DNA from: an uncultured Bacteroidota bacterium
GTDB taxonomy: Bacteria > Bacteroidota > Bacteroidia > Flavobacteriales > Flavobacteriaceae
NCBI GenBank assembly: GCA_903888655.1
Contig: CAISUR010000457.1
Location: 1 to 16,552, forward strand
Direction: 5' to 3'
DNA: 16,552 nt
The notes under the pieces were generated by a model that saw only the letters and a list, made by a program, of their open reading frames with translations, was not told the DNA's origin and ran no database searches. The position numbers and the translations under genes were made by a program. Positions 16,371 through 16,552 of the stretch are shown here, in pieces; position 1 is the first letter of the stretch, and each line of letters opens with the position of its first letter.

Positions 16371-16552
16371 ATGACTTTACACCATTTAGTTCGTGAGCCT
16401 AAAATAAAATTAGACAAAAATCCTTTATTACTATTATTGCATGGCTATGGCAGCAACGAAGAAGATTTATTTTCTTTCGCATCCGAACTTCCAGAAGAAT
16501 ATTATGTAGTTTCTGTTCGAGCACCTTATGAATTGGGCTACGGAAGTTATGC
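16371..16552 (+). CDS. Alpha/beta-hydrolase esterase, N-terminal part (cut by window end)
   Basis: The first 60 residues of an alpha/beta hydrolase of the carboxylesterase/phospholipase type (Abhydrolase_2). Visible are the strand NPLLLLLHGYGSNEEDLFSF with the oxyanion-hole HGYG motif, and the following strand and loop YYVVSVRAPYELGYGSY, both typical of this family. The nucleophile Ser and the rest of the catalytic triad lie beyond the window. No signal peptide is present, so it should be cytoplasmic. It is the fourth gene of the co-directional cluster that starts at 12857. Confidence 0.8.
   Translation, partial: MTLHHLVREPKIKLDKNPLLLLLHGYGSNEEDLFSFASELPEEYYVVSVRAPYELGYGSY

Overview
The window looks like ordinary chromosome from a Flavobacterium-like member of the Flavobacteriaceae (Bacteroidota). 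The evidence is very AT-rich DNA, AT-rich leaders with almost no Shine-Dalgarno sequence, several boxes matching the Bacteroidota -7 element TAnnTTTG, a SusC/SusD outer-membrane pair, and protein sequences that read as flavobacterial. I see no rRNA, tRNA, CRISPR array, insertion sequence or integrase. No gap between genes exceeds about 200 bases.

Layout from left to right. (1) Bases 2-127 are the 3' end of a gene I do not recognise. (2) lipB (octanoyltransferase, lipoate synthesis) runs rightward and collides tail to tail, with a 6-base overlap, with leftward rnhB (ribonuclease HII). (3) A divergent promoter region (1508-1705) leads into a susC-susD pair (TonB-dependent transporter plus surface lipoprotein), closed by a strong terminator at about 6607-6642; no hydrolase or regulator gene accompanies the pair inside the window. 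(4) yaaA (peroxide stress protein) runs leftward. (5) Then come singly promoted rightward genes: a pRiA4b ORF-3-like acidic protein, an NdpA-type nucleoid-associated protein, a POTRA/beta-barrel outer-membrane protein with a TTG start, and a DEAD-box-family RNA helicase whose motif II reads DEFD. (6) The right end is a tight co-directional cluster: a BatA/vWA-type membrane protein, a dihydroorotase homologue, a small DUF4870-like membrane protein and the start of an alpha/beta-hydrolase esterase, joined by ATGA and TAATG overlaps and a 9-base gap.

The most interesting signal is in the last cluster. The dihydroorotase homologue keeps the overall family sequence but has lost all four histidine metal ligands and the substrate-binding Arg after HxH, so it is very probably not a working dihydroorotase. 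It is translationally coupled to a vWA-like membrane protein. Whether this is a structural partner of aspartate transcarbamoylase (as known for PyrC') or something else cannot be decided from the window. I found nothing that I would call a clearly new defence, mobile or RNA system. Several start codons are best placed downstream of the longest open frame, because promoter boxes or family N-termini argue for the later start.
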